The notes under the pieces are model-generated. The model worked only from the letters and a program-made list of their open reading frames with translations, ran no database searches and was not told the origin of the DNA. Shown piece by piece: positions 11,817 to 25,319 of a stretch of DNA of 64,000 bases. The first letter of the stretch is position 1; each line of letters starts with the position of its first letter. Both the position numbers and the translations under genes were made by a program. The DNA comes from Dichotomocladium elegans (lineage: Eukaryota > Mucoromycota > Mucoromycetes > Mucorales > Lichtheimiaceae). The DNA is taken from positions 1,674,001-1,738,000 of the forward strand of contig JAIXMN010000004.1 in the NCBI GenBank assembly GCA_025716815.1. Direction: 5' to 3'.

Positions 11817-12206
11817 ATGTTCTATCTCACAATCATCAAATCACTCGTGGTCCTCTTTATGTTCGTTGGAGCTATCCATGCTGCCAATGCTAGACTTGGG
11901 GAGCAGTGCACCCAGAAGAACCAGCTTGCCGCTGCTGAAAACATGTGCAAGTCCCATGGCCAGGTAAATGTCAATCTCGGGTGCCTCTGCGATGGTGGAA
12001 TGGCGGTCTGTCTCCAAGTCGACGTCAACGGGTCAAAGATCACTTCGGTTTGTGAACCCAAGGTCTTTGATGCTTGCAGTGCCTCTTGTGGAGCAAATCT
12101 TCGCGGCGTGAAGTGCGAGGGCAAGGTCGCTGCGAAATGCCTCGGTGCGGACCATTCTGCTGCTGCTGCTGCTGCAAAGAAGCAGGTTCGCGGCCAACAT
12201 CATTAA
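11817..12206 (+). CDS. Small cysteine-rich secreted protein
   Basis: A single open frame of 129 residues. Residues 1-24 form a signal peptide (basic residue, hydrophobic core LVVLFMFVGA, then AANA before a likely cleavage). The mature part has ten cysteines in regular spacing, including C-x-C (GCLC) and paired C-x-3-C motifs, then an Ala run and a basic Arg-Gly-Gln-His-His end. The ATG at 11817 is preferred over an in-frame upstream ATG at 11742 because the latter precedes the TATA box and adds a non-signal extension. An AATAAA follows at 12245. No family was recognised. It could be a cell-wall or effector-like secreted protein or a defensin-like peptide; that is inference from size and disulfide potential only. 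Confidence 0.75.
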   Translation: MFYLTIIKSLVVLFMFVGAIHAANARLGEQCTQKNQLAAAENMCKSHGQVNVNLGCLCDGGMAVCLQVDVNGSKITSVCEPKVFDACSASCGANLRGVKCEGKVAAKCLGADHSAAAAAAKKQVRGQHH

Positions 12207-13022
12207 TTTATTCATAAAGTCATCATACTGGTGGTAGCTGTGCCAATAAATACTTGATATCGCTTGGTGTCAGGGATGAGTTTACTGCAAATGTCATTGT
12301 GTTTTCACACAATTATCCGATATGCAAAGATGAACCGCAACCCCCTTCCCCCAACCACCACCACCAACACCATTTTCTCCTTATTCTGGCGCAACCTTTT
12401 TTCATTGGCAGAACATCCTCCTCTGGAATTCAAACGGGGCTCGTCTCTGCTACTCTCTTTTCAATAGTGTGCAGCAGCAGAAGTTTTCATCCAATGAATA
12501 AAATTCCAACTTCACTAGTAGGAATCTGAATAAAGGCTACTGCTCATATAGAGGAACGCAGTAAAGCAGACCTGCTCGCTTATTAAATCCTACATCAAGG
12601 ATGATCGATAAGCATCAAAAGGGGGCGCGGCGGGGTGTTTGATACAATTGGAAGATAATTCTCTATATCATAAGGCATCAACCCTTGTGGGGAATGTACG
12701 GAGTCCGTGGCTGATATTGTCCTTACGGGATTCCAACATGTTCTCCTTGTAGCAGTAAGTTGACCAGCATTACCGTCTGCCACTTTAATGCTAATAGTTA
12801 GTATCCATATAACTTGAGCGACTTTTAAGACAAAAAAGATAAAAAAAAAAAAGAAGTATAAAGAGAAAGAGAGAACCGTCATATGAAATTGCTCCAAGGG
12901 CTTAATTTGATCGTCCTCGTGTCACTCCAGGTCTGCATGACACCAACGCGTGCTCAGTTACTGTTTCCCTTCCTCTCCGACCTTCCTCTACTCCTCCTTC
13001 TTCTTTCCTTACTCTTTTCACT
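12207..13022. other. Intergenic region
   Basis: Contains the 3' end of the secreted-protein gene and the promoter of the AP180-like gene, including a long C/T-rich tract just before its start codon (about 12960-13020). The minus-strand open frame at 12595-12897 runs through simple-sequence Lys/Phe DNA and is not supported. Confidence 0.5.
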
Positions 13023-14870
13023 ATGAGCGGTATTATGGACACTGCTGTACGCAAGGCAACACGCCTTAGCTACGAGCCTCCGAAAATGAAACATTTGAAC
13101 AGTAATGTACCCATTTCCTCGCCCCCAAACTCTCTCAGATTCGAATGCAAAGTCTCTCAACCTCCTTAATTCAACAGCCCTTAATGCGCTGACATACCAG
13201 TACCCGGCAAGTGTTGGGGATATCGTTGACCTGCTCGAGCGGCGCGTTCGTGAGAACTCTTGGATTGTATGCTGCTTTTCGTCCCCTTTGATTGAGATGG
13301 TTTATTCTATTGACTAACAGCCGCAATGTTGGTCTTCTTGTCTCATGGCTTTGTCATTAGGTGACCTTTAAAGTACTGCTTATTCTTCACACACTCATGC
13401 GGGAAGGCAATGACGACAAGGTGATTGCTTGCATAGACAGTCGGCCGTCTGCCCTTGACACGAGTCGACTGCGTGAAAAGTCCTCGGGTAAAAGAATAAG
13501 TGAAAGCACATTTTCCATTTCCGAGTTTGAACAAATAAAAAATCCGATTTAGGTACTGCCCACATACAAAATATTTACGTCTACTCGGCATATCTTCAGC
13601 AAAAGGTGCATGCTTTTCGAGAACTCGGCACGGACCACGTAAAGTACACCGTCACCAGAAAGTCAAGCAAACTGCGCCGGATGACCGTCGCTGACGGTCT
13701 GCTCAAGGAGACCGTCATCGTTCAAAAACAGATTGGAGCGCTTTTGAAATGCAATGTAAAACAGAAACACACCTCTTCCCATTCTTCACTTCATATTGAA
13801 CTGCTTGTTTTTTCTTAGTTCCTCTTCGATAAGGGTGATAATGCCATCGGTCTCCACGCGTTTAGACTACTTATTGAAGATCTATTGGTGCTGTTCCAGA
13901 CGGTTAATGAGGCTATTGTTAATATATTAGGTAGAGTGGTTTATTCGAATAGCTCATATCCTTTGAGTGCTGACCTTTTTTTGCAGAACATTACTTTGAA
14001 ATGCCTAAATCAGATGCCAGAACGTCACTCGAAGTGTATAAGCGCTTTTCAAAACAGACGGAACAAATAGTAAACTTTCTTGGCCGGGCAAAGATGCTTG
14101 AGGGGGAGCTGAATATTTCTATCCCTGTCACACGCCATGTAGGCAACTACCACTCACTTCCTCGCTATCATTTTCTCTTTGACTCATCATAGTTCTTTTT
14201 CTTAGGCACCCCTTTCATTGGCATCCGTATTGAGTGAATACCTGGATGATGCTCGAAATGATATCCCCGCAAAATCTTCGAGCCAAGGTATGAATCAGTA
14301 AAACAGTGTGACGGACCAAAGCAAGCTTGCTAATCTCTCTCCTGCGCTATAGAACAACCGCATCAAGAGACACGATCAGAAGTAGAGCCCATAGTCTCCA
14401 AAACACAGCAAAACACACATCCGAAGGAGCTTGTTGATTTCTTTGCAAGTCTCGCGAATGAGACCGTACCTATCGCTCTTCCTTCACACACGGGATGCGC
14501 TGCCCATAATCCATTCCGAATGACGGTCCTATCGGTCCCAACATCTCCGTCAATTTCAGTTGCCTCGTCGATGTCGCTGACTCCGCCTATCCCCACAATG
14601 AACTCGTCTGTCTCGATGACAACCGCTTCTGTCGCACACCACAATCCATTCCGCGTGATTCCTCAACAAAGCTCATCCACACCGACCTATACCGCTGATA
14701 TATCTAGCAGCTATTCGCTACCTAGCGTTGCTGTTTCTGTTCAACACCCGCAACAGCAGACACAGATGCAGCAGTTCCCGTTCAACTCCACAAACAAATT
14801 CAATCCATTTGTGTCTTCTGCGCCAGATATTCCGGCAGTCAAAAGTCACAATCCATTTGCTACTTTTTAA
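13023..14870 (+). CDS. YAP1801: AP180/CALM-type clathrin adaptor (ANTH domain)
   Basis: Eight exons (13023-13101, 13139-13266, 13361-13487, 13553-13755, 13819-13930, 13987-14138, 14206-14287, 14353-14870) join in frame to about 466 residues. The N-terminus shows the ANTH lipid-binding signature K-x9-K-x-K-H (VRKATRLSYEPPKMKH), which binds PI(4,5)P2, followed by the helical solenoid of the family (FKVLLILHTLMREG; IGLHAFRLLIEDLL; EHYFEMPKSDA). The C-terminal exon is disordered, rich in Ser, Pro and Gln, and carries four NPF motifs (HNPFRM, HNPFRV, FNPFVS, HNPFAT at the very end), the ligands of EH-domain proteins such as Pan1/Ede1. Role: early endocytic adaptor that links membrane, clathrin and EH scaffolds. 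The first intron is only 37 nt. Symbol by analogy with yeast. Confidence 0.9.
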
Positions 14871-16781
14871 AAAAATTATAATCTAAAATGTTAATATTGA
14901 TAAAACCCAATGATCAGCCCTTCACTATATAGCTCTCGGGGGAACAAGATGGAGCATCTTGATAGGCATAAAAACCCAGTGGCCTGATAATGCATCATAT
15001 CAGCAAATCTGGTATAAACGGAGGATAAATGATAGTTAATTTTACGTTCCCCTTGCAAAAAAAGATACTGCTTTTCTTCACTAATGTTGTGTTTGTTCTG
15101 TGGAAGTGCAACTCATCACGCAGAAGCCGTGCGCAATGCCCAAAAATCCAAGGAACCGTGGTCAAACAGCTAGGACTAACCTATCGTTGAGATGCCTCCA
15201 ACAACGAAAGGCGAATTCAAATATCTCCCCTCCGTATGCATTTGGCACATGAAACAATATAAACATTCACAAACTTGCACTTCGAGTCATAGTCCTCGAA
15301 GGTGCCGAACAGACAGAACTGTATATCATTAGCCTCAATAAATAGCACTTGCATTACCTTGTGTATGGGGATGATCAATTCAACATCACCATTCGCCAAG
15401 AACGGTCTATGTCTTGTGGAAACTTATGGCCAGTACTTGCGCCCTGCTGCTACTGAACTCGCTGCTATTTATCCCTGGAACTCAGCGTGCCGTTGCTGCT
15501 CTATGTGGCATTACCATCACTACACAAGGAGAAGATCTGCTCTGCATCAATGAACAAAGCATCTTATAGGACTCCCTCCACTATGTCCGTACGTGTCCTG
15601 GGGGAGAACAGTATTGGATGTATTTCAACAGCTTGCAGACAGAATGCAAGCTAATGATTATATACTATGATTACTTTATGTGTCGACTTATCATTGCTTA
15701 AATAAGCTAGACGTTACCCAGGTTTTCAAGAGGATATGGCAGAAAAGGCGAACGGAAGTAGTGATAGCGAGGACGGTAATAGTGGTACTGATACTTACAA
15801 CGGTGTCACGGATGGAGAGCGCGGTATTGGAGAGACTGGGAGAAACAGTAAATCAACTAGTAATCCCTATGCGATTCTATTCATACCTGTTTCAAAATTA
15901 CGGTGCTACATATCTGCTGTATTGTAGGCGACTCTTCCATATACTGCCAAAACCTTGTTTAGCTCACATTTCCAGATTCGCCAAATACGCTTTTTAACAA
16001 AGAACAATAATACAACTCTGGTCCAACAGATTTAATCTATAAGTCTCGGGAAACAATGTTATTTCATTAAAATTATTGATTTTTTGTAGCTATTGTCGCA
16101 TCGATGATTACGGATCGAAGGACCCATACAACCGCGTGCTAACCAGATCCATTTCCACAGTCTTTTTCCCAATATTTTGCTCCCACTGGGTTTTTATGAG
16201 AGTTACCGACGTGAGGATGGTCTGAATGGAACAAGGACATTATCTATGGTATTGTTCACTTATACACACAAAGCACCCTATCTCTAATAGCGCCATTATT
16301 TCTGAGTACCCGCGTCAAGAGGGAGTAGTTAGTTGACCTAATTGGGATCTCTTCCATAAATCATATAAACATTAAATAAACGTGCAGCAATAGAGGTTCT
16401 TGATTCCGATTTCATTCGAATAAAAGACATCCACGAGTCCCATCGTATTCTTACTGTCCACCTTAAAAACAACTAAAACACCACATCAGCCCTCGCAATC
16501 ACGCTCCTTTGCGCCTTCAGACGCCATGGCTGTCTTGTGCATACCATCGACTTGTATTAGTATTCATTGGTACACCCACAACCACTTAATCCGCCCTCGT
16601 CCTCTACCATACTATTGCACATACTCGTAAACCCACTACCAAAAGCTAATTCATTAACTCATTACTATGACATATGCTTTTACATTGTTTACGTTTTTAG
16701 ATGGTACCATGTACGGAGATATCAGAGTGATAGGATTATAAACCAACGTCACATAGTCTCCTTACTTTGCTGTGTACCTGG
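14871..16781. other. Gene-poor region
   Basis: Just under 2 kb without a supported gene. Open frames at 15302-15553, 15680-15997 and 16567-16815 have no domain, no start context and no exon partners. It ends at the degenerate terminal repeat of Tc1 copy B. Confidence 0.5.
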
Positions 16782-18000
16782 AAAGGCACATCACAGTTTC
16801 TGTTCGTTAAGATAGTTGGCTAAACATTTGTAAGAATGAGAAACAAGGCCTTCGAAATTACTCAGCTTTAAGTATTGGATGCTTCACTGATTCGGGTCAT
16901 CACCATCTGGCTTTCCAAGAACCTATTGCGTTTTACTGTGCTCATGACAGCTGACCAAAGCTGCTCAATCAGAATTCAGGCGGATATAGTGGAAGATATG
17001 CACATCGATATCCTCAGCCTTATGGATAGATGCATTATCCATTGTCAAATAATGGTCCTTCATATGTTCAGACTTATCCATCTCGTCCATTGTAGCCTTA
17101 AGGAAGCTGAAATAATGTCCAGTTACAGTTCTCATGCTCGCAACTTCAGATTGATCTGCCCTCCTTCTTTTCTTGGTTCGTGGCTGTGCGGTTCTCAAGC
17201 GATATTTAATGATGCCTGATGATGAGATTGCTCCCAGGATTGTGGTTTGTCTTTGCTCTTGTTTTTGGTATTGTGACCACTGCAGGATCCCTTTCTTGGA
17301 CCATGGCATGCTGCGTTTCATATTAATATGAAATCCAGATTCATCAGGAAAAACGCGGGTTTTCTAAAGCCAATGTCGGTCCTGTCCCGTCTGCACACCC
17401 AGTCGAGGCGCTCTTGGATCTTTGCAACGCTATTCCTATCTACAGGCCGAAACCGAGGCATTTTCAATGACAAGTTCAATTCGCTTTTCATAAACCGATG
17501 GAGCGTCGTTTTTGATATTTTGAGACCCTCAAATCTTCGGATCAGTCGCTCCATCAGCTGTTCTAGGAAAATGGGTGGATTCGCATCAACCCATTCTAAA
17601 ATAACGCTTCTATGCTCTTCATTGTGAGTACACGGACGACACCTCGATTTCCTAAAGAAACTGTCAGGATCTTTATCATACTGTAATGCCCATCGCTGGG
17701 CTGAACGGACATGGATTCCTAGCAGCTGATTCACTCAAGACCTTCTCAGACATCCGTTTGAAAAATCTGACCTTGGCTTGATCAGTGTACGCTGTGTAAC
17801 TGCGCTTGATCCCCACTTCCTTTCATCCGAATGTCTGTATTCATTCGCTTGGGAATGTGTGTGGTAGTAAGATCAGAGTTATCGCTGCAAGATATGCCAT
17901 GCAGATATTCAGTGCGAGAACAAACAGATTTCAGAGAGTACATTTCTTCATCAACAACATAGTCCGTAGGTTCAGGGCACCCAACTCATCGACAGCATGA
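16782..18000 (-). mobile_element. Degenerate Tc1/mariner-type element, copy B
   Basis: On the minus strand two overlapping frames form most of a transposase: 17734-17318 (SAQRWALQYDKDPDSFF, a helix-turn-helix end; TTLHRFMKSE; RFRPVDRNSVAKIQERLDW) and 17321-16965 (TTILGAISSSGII; DHYLTMDNASIHKAEDI, with the second catalytic Asp). A frameshift separates them. Compared with copy D about 24 nt are missing before the PELNPIE block, so the third catalytic region is destroyed. The leader up to about 18000 and the terminal segment near 16782-16840 also align with the other copies. Inactive. Confidence 0.85.
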
Positions 18001-19560
<1,560 letters not shown>

Positions 19561-20714
19561 ACTTCTCCTGTATAATTTTTTTTTTTCAAATTGTAACCGG
19601 GTACCATATAATGTCATATGATGGCCTTGTTTGTTGTAATAAATAGAGTGCTGTTTTCTTTTATGTACCGTCGCCTAATAGATGAGCGACTCGCGATTAT
19701 ACGATGAGCATATTCGGATGGCATTTCAATCAAGCTCCCGTGCAACGTGCTGCCCTCCTGATGGACCTCGTTGTCGCGAATCAGTGATTGTTTTCGAATA
19801 GGCCAGCTTATCGCTTGAGAATAGGGATCTTGTTATTTTTCTTTCATATATATATATACTCTCTCTCTCTCTCTCTCTTCCCCTCTCTGTATGCCTAATT
19901 CTGGAACCCAATCCCTACAGTATCAGCAGCAACATCGCGCTGATCGCCCTAACAAATGGACAGACCACCTTCTAATTCGTCTATCGACCCCTCCAAGCTA
20001 CGTATGTTCATCGTACATTCGCTCCTATCATGGTATTATGTGAACCATATGTATTATTTGGCTCTGTCAAACAAAACCCGATTTACTTTGGTTATCACAC
20101 TGCGACTCTCCTTCGGCATTGTCAATGCTTAACCAAACCAGATACAGAAGTATCTTACAAAAAAAAAAAAAGAATTACCATTCATCACGGCTTCTGTATT
20201 GGTTCGCTTGTAGAATCAGAATACAACACTGCTTTATATCCAGCGTATGTATATATTTGTACAGAGGACGTGTGCATCATCGAGTGGATCGGTGTAGTTA
20301 GGCTGGCCTCTGGATTTGACTCAGATATACCTGTCATGGTCACGAGTGCGAAACTTGGCTGAAAGGATACGGGATAACCGCCTGGTTTGCGGACGCCATT
20401 TTGGAGAAGAAATAAATTTGAGGCCCGAGTGCCGGTTATTTGGCTGGGAGAACAATCAGAGCTCCAAGGTACGAACATGCTTACAATGTCTGAGAGCTTT
20501 TACCTGCCGTACATGACATGAAGGGACTCCCGAAGCGCATCTTTCATGACAGACTATGTCGCATCCTTTTTCGTGTAAACAATGATACGAGGTTATTACT
20601 TATCCAATGCGGTTATTTTTCTCTTTCAAACCTTCACATCTAAGCATTCGCTGTTCCTCATCTTCACAGCATACGCTGCAGTAGCCATGGATGCCTACAC
20701 AAACGAAGACCCTG
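19561..20714. other. Intergenic region, possibly an unresolved small gene
   Basis: Follows the ADK1 3' end. Contains a (TA)n/(CT)n microsatellite (about 19848-19880) and signs of a small plus-strand gene I could not assemble: an ATG at about 19957 followed by a short frame to a GTATGT donor, and a frame near 20355-20412 that reads WLKGYGITAWFADAILEKK before a stop. The intervening exons are not clear. Confidence 0.3.
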
Positions 20715-23638
20715 TCATTTATACATGCCTTGCCCTCCTACCCCTCCAAGTCTTTCATTTTGCCCATTCCTTGACATACTAGTCCCTGATACGTCAATAT
20801 CTACAAACATGTGCATGTCCGTTATGCTTGTTCCATTTCTCTGATTCTCTGCGACCTGACCAGCTCCATCAATAAAGCATTGTTGGTGCTGTTGTTGTTG
20901 AGGGGCTGATAATGATAGACCTTCGTCATCGGAATCAAAGACATGGCTGTAGGATGTTGTAGCCGGGAATGCTCTTGTCGTGGGACGATTTCCCCACGTC
21001 ATTGTTGTGTTGTGAGTTGCTGTACGCTCTCCACTTTCAGACGTTACATTACGCGTAATCCAAGGATGGAAGAGCAGCGTCCTGGCAGAGGGTCGCTCTT
21101 CGGGATCTTTCCGAAAACAGAGGTGTAAAAAATCACGGAGCTCCTAAGGTGAAAAAGCACCCACATCAACACGCGCACCTCTTTAACTGTATCCATTTTG
21201 TTACCGCTGAGAGGGATAACGGCAGCGGAGGGTATTCATCTTGAACGACGCGGTACATAACAGATAATGGTTCTATACCGTCATACGGTGGTTTTCCAGT
21301 ACATAACTCGACCACTGTACATCCTAATGACCAGATATCGGACTTTGTCGAAGCGCCTTGGAGAGTAATCACTTCAGGGGCCACTGGTGAAGCAAACCAT
21401 GTTAGAGAACGACCATCGGAACAGCAGTTCACCGGTTTTTTGCATCACTCACTCCAATTGGGCGTTCCTGTGACTAATCCGGAAGTATCTCCTTTGAGAT
21501 GCAAGTTCAAGGATACACCAAAATCTGACAGTTTGACTTTGCCTTGCTTGGTCGTCAGGATGTTTGCTGCTTTAAGATCACAATGAACGACTTGTTGGCT
21601 GTGCAGGTAGGCGAGTCCTTGGAGTATTTGTAAGCAATACTCTGCCACGAGATACTCAGGAAAGCTTTCAAAAGTTTTCAGGGTCTTGGCGAGAGATCCG
21701 TTTTCTATATATTCCAGAACAATGCAGACGGAGCCACTTGTACGGATAAGTCCAATGTATTTGACGATATTGGGGTGATCAAGAGTCTTCAAAAGCTCGG
21801 CCTCTAACTGGCAAGATTTATTCCGTTAACAGCAGTGCAGATGTGTAATGATGGTCATTTGATGGGGTAGCAGCCAGGCCAACGTGCCTTACCTCCGCGT
21901 CGTCGATTCTCTTATCCTTCATTGACTTCACTTTAACACTTTTGATAGCCAGGATCTCTCCCGTCATGAGATCAAGAGCTCTGTTTTGCGTTAGCGGCAC
22001 GTGATGCTCCCATTTTTGAGTACTTGCCTATATACTGTGCCGAAATGGCCCCTACCAATTGCATCACCAATTTTCTACAAAAGCGATATATACACAACAT
22101 ATCAGAAGGTGCTCTATTCACCAGTACGTTCGTACTCCAACCTACATAACGAGTTTTAAGACTTCCATCCGGGTTTTTCAAATCGATGTATTTTCTGTCA
22201 TCTGTAGGCTCATCGACGGTGGTCGTCTCCAGCATTTTCCACCGCAAACTACTCTTCCTGAATGTGTTCTTCATCGGCGTATTTGTATTTGAAGAAATGG
22301 TTGGTTCCAATATTTCCTCCTGCTGCATCCCAATATGTTGTTGAGACTGTATTGCTTCTATAGCCTGATAGCGATTATAAAGCGATCCTGGGGATGAAGC
22401 AGATCGTATCGGAGGTATAGGGAGACTTAGGTCATGGCTCTTGCCATCCTCCTTTCTAGAGTCCGTCCATTCCTGATACCTGACGTGAAACGGGACTTTC
22501 TCGCGTGATGTGCTCAGTCGGCTTGCAAGCGAAAGAGACCCCAGTTTTCCAAAACGGGATGAAATGGAGGAGGTCTTTGCTGAATGATTAATGGACGTTT
22601 TGTCTAGAGGCTGACATGGAATCGGTGCTGATCGGTGATCAGAGCACAAGCGCGTGGCGTTATTCTGATACTTTGCGTAGCCGCTGTCCACAGATGAAGC
22701 AGGCGACTGTCCAATGGATCTATCCAATGGTGGTTGCTCCTCCTGTTGCGATCTCGCGGGATTGCTGGCGGGGATCGATGCTGACACTGGTGGGGTTCCG
22801 TCAGAACGTTCATGCGGTATACTCGTCTCAGTGGTAAGCCCTGTCAAGTATAAAACTGGTTTCTAACATGCGCGATGACATAATTTTTTCACTTCTTTCA
22901 ATTGTAATTAAGGATACCTGGTTTCTTCAGGGAAACATTCCATAGTGTCAACAATGTCGATATAACCTATATGATAAACTCAATTCCAGGACAGTTCTGG
23001 CTTGAATATATTTTGTAAATACCGCATCCATGTTTGTGCCCTCCATTAAATCGGCTTCCCGGAACAATTGATGGCTTTCCAGTCCCAACTTTATTTAGAA
23101 ATTAGAACAAAACAGTTACCATAAGCACACTGTTTGCCATACCTCCTCCGCTGCACATAGAAATTGCTGTATATTTTGCCGCTATGGTTTCGGTTTATTT
23201 TTTTCGCATGAACCTATTATCCTTCTTGCGCTGGGATCTTTATCAGCCCATTACTGTTGACTTACCCAAGCAGGGATGCTATCGCTGTTGCTGGGCATCA
23301 GCTTGAATTCTGGCCAAATTCGATTGATTAGCCTTCATAGACACTAAGCTGGTCAGCAGGCGACTCAATTGATTGATTGGTTATAAGAGGAACAAGAAGA
23401 GAAGGTACTGCATTGACGAGGCGTAAAGTATAATGCAAGGTAGACTGGGGAAGGTTTTCATGGGTGGGGCGGTAAAAGGGCCAACTCACTTGCACAGGTA
23501 AACGCCATCTCGCAAGTGACGATCCAGTTGTAAACTTGGAATCCGCACCTGAAGTGCATCCTCGATCCACTGCACTGCCAGATGATGTTGCTCAAGGCTC
23601 GAAAGGACCAATCTGTTTTTGGTGAAGGTGCCATTCAT
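20715..23638 (-). CDS. Calponin-homology domain fused to a Cdc15/SepH/Cdc7-like protein kinase
   Basis: Eleven exons (23638-23490, 23332-23266, 23181-23143, 23088-23023, 22966-22918, 22840-22146, 22074-22028, 21980-21893, 21807-21453, 21383-21205, 21143-20715) join in frame to about 720 residues. Residues about 16-122 are a single calponin-homology domain of transgelin type (WIEDAL, HLRDGVYLCKLINRIWP, QNIQQFLCAAEELGL, LFREADLMEGTNMDAV). A Ser/Pro-rich linker runs to about 350. The kinase starts with IGRGHFGTVYR, Lys in LAIK, then HPNIVKY, DFGVS, GTPNWMAPE, KSDIWSLGC and the family-typical PPLP...LRDFLHLCFRKDPEERP. The catalytic loop reads HCDLKAANI, Cys replacing Arg of HRD. One intron (22027-21981) needs a GC donor. 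Family members (yeast Cdc15, fission yeast Cdc7, SepH) act in septation/mitotic-exit signalling. Actin linkage through the CH domain is inference. Confidence 0.85.
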
Positions 23639-25319
23639 TTCTGCGTTTCTAAGCTCAATATGACGAATCGAGGAGTAGCGTGGAAAAGCAATCTTCTGAT
23701 GAGAACCGTTACGTGTACTAATCCAGACTTGCTTGCACACTGTCTGCAAAAAAGAGCCACACGGACCTGTTTGGCGAGTGCAACGCAGGAAAAAAGCCAG
23801 TTGATTATCCGCCTCCGCCTCCGTGTGCTACGTGAGAAATCCGACGTCGCTTCCTAACCCGGCGTCAGGAGCTCGGACGTTCGAATGACATAGAATGTTT
23901 GCTCAAAGTCTTTCATGCTGAGAAAAAACCGATTTGGATGGGCAGTATTTTATTTCAAACCAAGGCCGTATGGCACATCATTATGCGCGCTAAGGCTGTA
24001 CCGGAAGTACGGGGCTTCCAACTATGCAGTTCTGCTTAACTTCTTGTATTAAAATTTCAACCACAGCAGCTTTGCTGCCCACTAAAAGGTAAAGTTATAA
24101 CCATATAGCCTCACTGTCGTTTAATTTGCAAATAAAGCACAGAAGGCCATGTAGATTAGGAACTATATAGCTGCTTGCCACAATGGAGTATTTCAAATAC
24201 CTCTAATCATAGACAAATCAAATATACCTAGCCCGCATCGTAGCACTGAACTATATACATTGCGCCAGCTCTGAAGCCGCAGGATCACAAATATATACTC
24301 GAACCTTTGTGCTGTTTTTGGAAGGAAGGATGGGGCGTTCTCTCATGGGAGCGATCTTCCGCCAAGTTAGTTTGACCTTAATACAGGGCACTTGTAGAGA
24401 GTCTAGGGTCAAGAGCTTTAATTTGGAGAGTATAGAGAAAAGGTGTTTTATGCTGCTAATGAGTCTGGTTCAATAGCGTAGATAGATCTGGTTAAACGCC
24501 AATGCACTACATCCAATTGCCAGGAACATTAACGCGATCCTCGGTGCCTGTTAAGGTTTATGCACGGCCCAAGCCCATCCTCCCTTTTGCTAGTAGACTT
24601 CGACTTTAAAACTGATGATATCATCACTACTGAACCGGATCATATGCTTGGATGCAATGCACAAACGGCTACTATGGAAATAGTGCCTGAAAATAAAGTA
24701 GACTTGAATGGACACTTCCTAAGCAGCTTCAGTATAAGTTCGGAGAATAAAAGCCGAAAAGTGCCTGACTCTCGACGTGGGCTGTCTCAGTTACACACTG
24801 TGACATCATTTTCTTTTGATATTCGAAACCAATTCAGTAAATATTTTGCCCAAAAACAGCTGGTACAAAGGAAACCTTTCAGCTCTCTCAGCGTACACAT
24901 GCAGTTTTTGACGTACAGAAATGAGCCTATGTGCATATTTATATATATTTATAAAGTAATTGTTTTGGAGGTCCTTATAGGGTAAATGCTGGTGGATTAT
25001 ATATGAGGCCCATGAGCCACATTGTCAGCAAATACACAGCCCATCTTCGGGTTACCATATTTATTGGTTTTTGTGCAAAAGCTGTTTCGTGTATCCTAAT
25101 GTGCTTTATTTAGCAAGTTCTCTGGGTTTTACATTTTTTTTTTAGCTTGCCGCTTAGCAATAAAAATAAAAAGTCAGCCTATTTTCGCTGTTAGACGCTG
25201 GATATTCTTGTTCAACCTTCAATAAATATCAATGACCCGTCGCCAAGAAATAAAAAAAACTCCTTTCTTTGCTTCTATACTTCTGCTTTACAAAACTTAT
25301 AGATACAGACGCAATAGTC
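23639..25319. other. Divergent intergenic region
   Basis: Lies between the starts of the CH-kinase gene (-) and the PLC-like gene (+), and holds both promoters. The 141-codon plus-strand frame at 24560-24985 has no recognisable domain and is not called. A T-rich run is at about 25134-25143, and the last 100 bp are AT-rich leader for the PLC-like gene. Confidence 0.5.

Noticed and set aside
12595..12897. 100-codon minus-strand frame
   Set aside because: Its start runs through a poly-A/T tract encoding Phe runs; no domain.
24560..24985. 141-codon plus-strand frame between the CH-kinase and PLC-like genes
   Set aside because: No domain, no splice partners and an AT-rich end running through simple sequence; kept as a gap note only.
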